The notes under the pieces were generated by a model. The model saw nothing but the letters and a program-made list of their open reading frames with translations. It was not told the origin of the DNA and ran no database searches. Source: CAYGTK01 sp964352775 (GTDB taxonomy: Bacteria > Bacteroidota > Bacteroidia > Chitinophagales > CAIOSU01). From it: a DNA stretch of 33,241 nt. Where the stretch lies: the NCBI GenBank assembly GCA_964352775.1, contig CAYGTK010000013.1:1-33241 (forward strand). Reading direction: 5' to 3'. A program made the translations under genes and the position numbers. Shown here piece by piece: positions 31,188 through 33,241 of this stretch (positions within the stretch are counted from its first letter, which is position 1; every line of letters starts with the position of its first letter).

Positions 31188-32177
31188 ATGGAGATGGATA
31201 AATTGATAGCTGGATTTCCCGCACAACTACAAGAAGCAATGGAGATCGGCGAGCAAGCTAGCTTGACCGCACCTGATAAAGAGATACGTAATATTCTTGT
31301 TACAGGACTTGGTGGCAGCGGTATTGGTGGTAACATGACCAGCGAATTCTTAGCGGAAGAATTGAAGGTTCCATTTCTAGTGAATAAGGACTACTTCATG
31401 CCCAACTATGTGGATGAACATACCTTGGTTATTGCATCTAGCTACTCTGGAAACACAGAAGAAACTCTACAAGCTTTTGGTGAAGCATTAAAGAAAGGTG
31501 CAAAAATTGTTTGTGTGAGCTCAGGTGGTAAGATGATAGAAATTGCCAAAGAGCATGGACTTGACTACATTTTAGTGCCGGGTGGTAATCCACCACGAGC
31601 CTCATTAGGTTATTCAGTGGTACAACAGTTATACATTCTGAATAAACTTGGTTTGGTAAGCGATGCTTTCAAGTCTGACTTGAAAGATGCCATCGCCCGA
31701 TTGAAGAATAGCCTTAAACCATTGCAGCTAGAAGCACGTGACGTTGCAGAGCAGTTGAACAACAAAGTACCTATTATATACACAACCACTCCGATAGCTT
31801 CTATAGGTGTTCGCTTTAAGCAGCAGATAAATGAGAACTCAAAGATGTTGTGCTGGGAACATACCATTCCTGAAATGAATCACAATGAGTTGGTAGGTTG
31901 GCGTAATAAATTAGCTCCGTGGGCAGTAGTTATTTTGCGTAATGCAACTGATTTTGACCGTAATAAACAACGCATCGAGATCAATAAAGGGCTTTTTAGC
32001 CAATATACCGATACTATTATCGAGATAGATAGTGAAGGAGATTCACATATAGAGCGTGCCTTCTATCATATTCATTTGACTGATTGGATATCTTACTACC
32101 TATCGGAATTACAACAGGTAGATGCCGTGGAAGTAAAGGTTATTGATCACCTAAAAGGCGCATTGGCCGACAGCTGA
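31188..32177 (+). CDS. Bifunctional phosphoglucose/phosphomannose isomerase (SIS domain)
   Basis: Interconverts glucose-6-phosphate or mannose-6-phosphate with fructose-6-phosphate. The 329-residue protein has two SIS domains. Phosphate-binding loops are TGLGGSGIGGN and SSYSGNTEET; NPPRASLGYS and the catalytic EMNHNELVGW segment (Glu and His) match the bifunctional archaeal/bacterial subfamily and not the classical 550-residue Pgi. It overlaps lipB by one base (TGATG), which suggests translational coupling. Confidence 0.92.
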   Translation: MEMDKLIAGFPAQLQEAMEIGEQASLTAPDKEIRNILVTGLGGSGIGGNMTSEFLAEELKVPFLVNKDYFMPNYVDEHTLVIASSYSGNTEETLQAFGEALKKGAKIVCVSSGGKMIEIAKEHGLDYILVPGGNPPRASLGYSVVQQLYILNKLGLVSDAFKSDLKDAIARLKNSLKPLQLEARDVAEQLNNKVPIIYTTTPIASIGVRFKQQINENSKMLCWEHTIPEMNHNELVGWRNKLAPWAVVILRNATDFDRNKQRIEINKGLFSQYTDTIIEIDSEGDSHIERAFYHIHLTDWISYYLSELQQVDAVEVKVIDHLKGALADS

Positions 32178-32884
32178 TGAGAAGCGTTCAGGTGAAAGAC
32201 CTGGGTACGCGTGATTATCTAGAGACTTGGGAATACCAGAAAGAGCTTTTCCGTGAGGTTATCAATATGAAATTGGATAATCGAGATAGGGAAGGTGAGG
32301 CTAATTTGCCTGTTCCACCCAATTATTTCCTTTTTGTAGAGCATCCACCAGTTATTACCCTTGGCAAAAGTGGTGAGCAGCAGCACTTGCTAGCTAGTGA
32401 AGAAGTTCTGAAAAGCAAAGGCATACAATTTGTTCCGATTGATAGAGGTGGAGATATTACTTATCACGGCCCCGGGCAAATTGTAGGCTACCCTATAATC
32501 GACCTAGATCAGTTTCAGGCTGATATTCATAAATACATGCGATCTCTGGAAGAAGTTATCATTAGAACAATAGCAGAGTATGGGCTAAAAGGGGAACGAA
32601 TAGATGGAGCAACAGGTGTTTGGTTGGATGCTGACATCCCAGGAAGGACGCGGAAGATATGTGCCATGGGCGTACGCACTAGCCGCTGGGTTACTATGCA
32701 TGGCTTTGCCATCAACTTAAATACTAACCTCGATCACTTCAACTACATCATCCCTTGTGGGCTTAACGATAAGCAGGTTACCTCGATGGAAAAAGAGCTT
32801 AAAGAGATACCTACGGTCGAAGAATTGAAAGAACGGATAAAGTTCCATTTTGCCGAGCAATTCGATGCTCGGTTGACAACTTAA
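32177..32884 (+). CDS. lipB: Octanoyl-[ACP]:protein N-octanoyltransferase LipB
   Basis: Moves octanoate from acyl carrier protein to lipoyl domains, the first step of lipoate synthesis. Motifs: RGGDITYHGPGQIVGYP, the catalytic Lys160 in RKICAMGVRTSRWVTMHGF and Cys194 in IIPCG. The 235-residue length is usual. Its ATG overlaps the stop of the isomerase gene, and a short gap with an SD-like AGAGGAG leads to the next gene, so the three may form one operon. lipA is not in view. Confidence 0.97.
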   Translation: MRSVQVKDLGTRDYLETWEYQKELFREVINMKLDNRDREGEANLPVPPNYFLFVEHPPVITLGKSGEQQHLLASEEVLKSKGIQFVPIDRGGDITYHGPGQIVGYPIIDLDQFQADIHKYMRSLEEVIIRTIAEYGLKGERIDGATGVWLDADIPGRTRKICAMGVRTSRWVTMHGFAINLNTNLDHFNYIIPCGLNDKQVTSMEKELKEIPTVEELKERIKFHFAEQFDARLTT

Positions 32885-32934
32885 TTTCCATCTTTTTCGT
32901 TTAATAGATAGAATTAGTTAATTAGAGGAGTATT

Positions 32935-33241
32935 ATGCTTAAAGACATTGACTTTAATAAGCCTGATGAGGTAGCCATTGCTGTATTGCCCATTCAAGAA
33001 GATAATGGGGATGAGGTATGGAAAGCCTATGTGATAAACATGCAAGAAGAGCCTTTAGAAGGCGTTTTGATACGGTCTGAAGGTTATGGTGATAGAGATG
33101 GCGAACGTGTGAAGACCAGCTCGCTGAAACATTTTTTTGAGAAAATAGAACCTCAAGCATACGAGATGCTGGAAATTCTACCAGAAGATCTAACAGGTTT
33201 GAACAATCAATTTTGGATCAGCTTTTGGCGACTGGGAAAGA
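32935..33241 (+). CDS. Conserved protein of unknown function (3' end outside window)
   Basis: An ATG at 32935 follows GAGGAG by six bases, one of the clearest ribosome-binding sites in the window. The frame is open to the last base, giving 102 residues without a stop. The sequence begins MLKDIDFNKPDEVAIAVLP and includes VIRSEGYGDRDG-like and SSLKHFFEKIEPQAYEMLE segments. No signal peptide, membrane segment or enzyme motif is seen. It looks like a small soluble protein found in other Bacteroidota that I cannot name with confidence. It is 50 bases after lipB. Confidence 0.75.
   Translation, partial: MLKDIDFNKPDEVAIAVLPIQEDNGDEVWKAYVINMQEEPLEGVLIRSEGYGDRDGERVKTSSLKHFFEKIEPQAYEMLEILPEDLTGLNNQFWISFWRLGK

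Overview
The window looks like a chromosomal segment of an AT-rich, probably marine member of the Bacteroidota (Flavobacteriales-like). Evidence: two giant secreted proteins with type IX secretion C-terminal sorting domains (one type A, one gliding-motility type B), promoters of the Bacteroidota form TTTG-N17-23-TAnnTTTG, weak use of Shine-Dalgarno sites, a green-type proteorhodopsin with its retinal-forming enzyme Blh, and a K+-dependent membrane pyrophosphatase of the kind known from flavobacteria. No rRNA, tRNA, CRISPR array, insertion sequence or phage gene was seen. Apart from the arsenic operon it reads as core and envelope genome.

Layout. 1-3820: 3' part of a giant surface protein of Ig-like repeats with a seven-bladed RCC1 propeller inserted into the last-but-one Ig-like repeat. 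3821-6956: folD and blh (minus), a 371-base leader region, and the rhodopsin (plus) closed by a strong terminator. 7008-10782: lepA (minus), then a two-gene envelope operon (OmpA-like protein; coiled-coil protein with a helix-hairpin-helix domain). 10803-13129: hppA, a proton-pumping pyrophosphatase interrupted by an in-frame amber codon, with a very good promoter. 13171-18947: a 1901-residue protein with 15 PKD and 7 Ig-like repeats. 19032-21447: arsenic operon arsR-arsI-acr3-arsC with two matching palindromes, each ending on the A of a start codon. 21449-25339: minus-strand operon of a glutamate-cysteine-ligase-like enzyme fused to two CBS domains, an AstE/AspA-type zinc hydrolase and a secreted TPR protein that seems to start with CTG. 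25506-30314: membrane-tailed receiver protein, a close homologue of iodotyrosine deiodinase, a small lipoprotein, the DNA glycosylase AlkC, a secreted unknown protein and a serine hydrolase. 30391-33241: azurin lipoprotein, then phosphoglucose/phosphomannose isomerase, lipB and a partial conserved protein.

How it fits together. The rhodopsin and blh form a light-driven proton pump unit; residue choices predict green absorption and an open site for a carotenoid antenna. HppA would be a second non-respiratory proton pump if the amber codon is an error or is read through. The ars genes take in arsenate, arsenite and methylated arsenite. The most unusual items are the hppA amber codon, the paired start-codon operators, the propeller nested in an Ig-like domain, the CBS-controlled ligase with a hydrolase, and the tail-anchored receiver domain.
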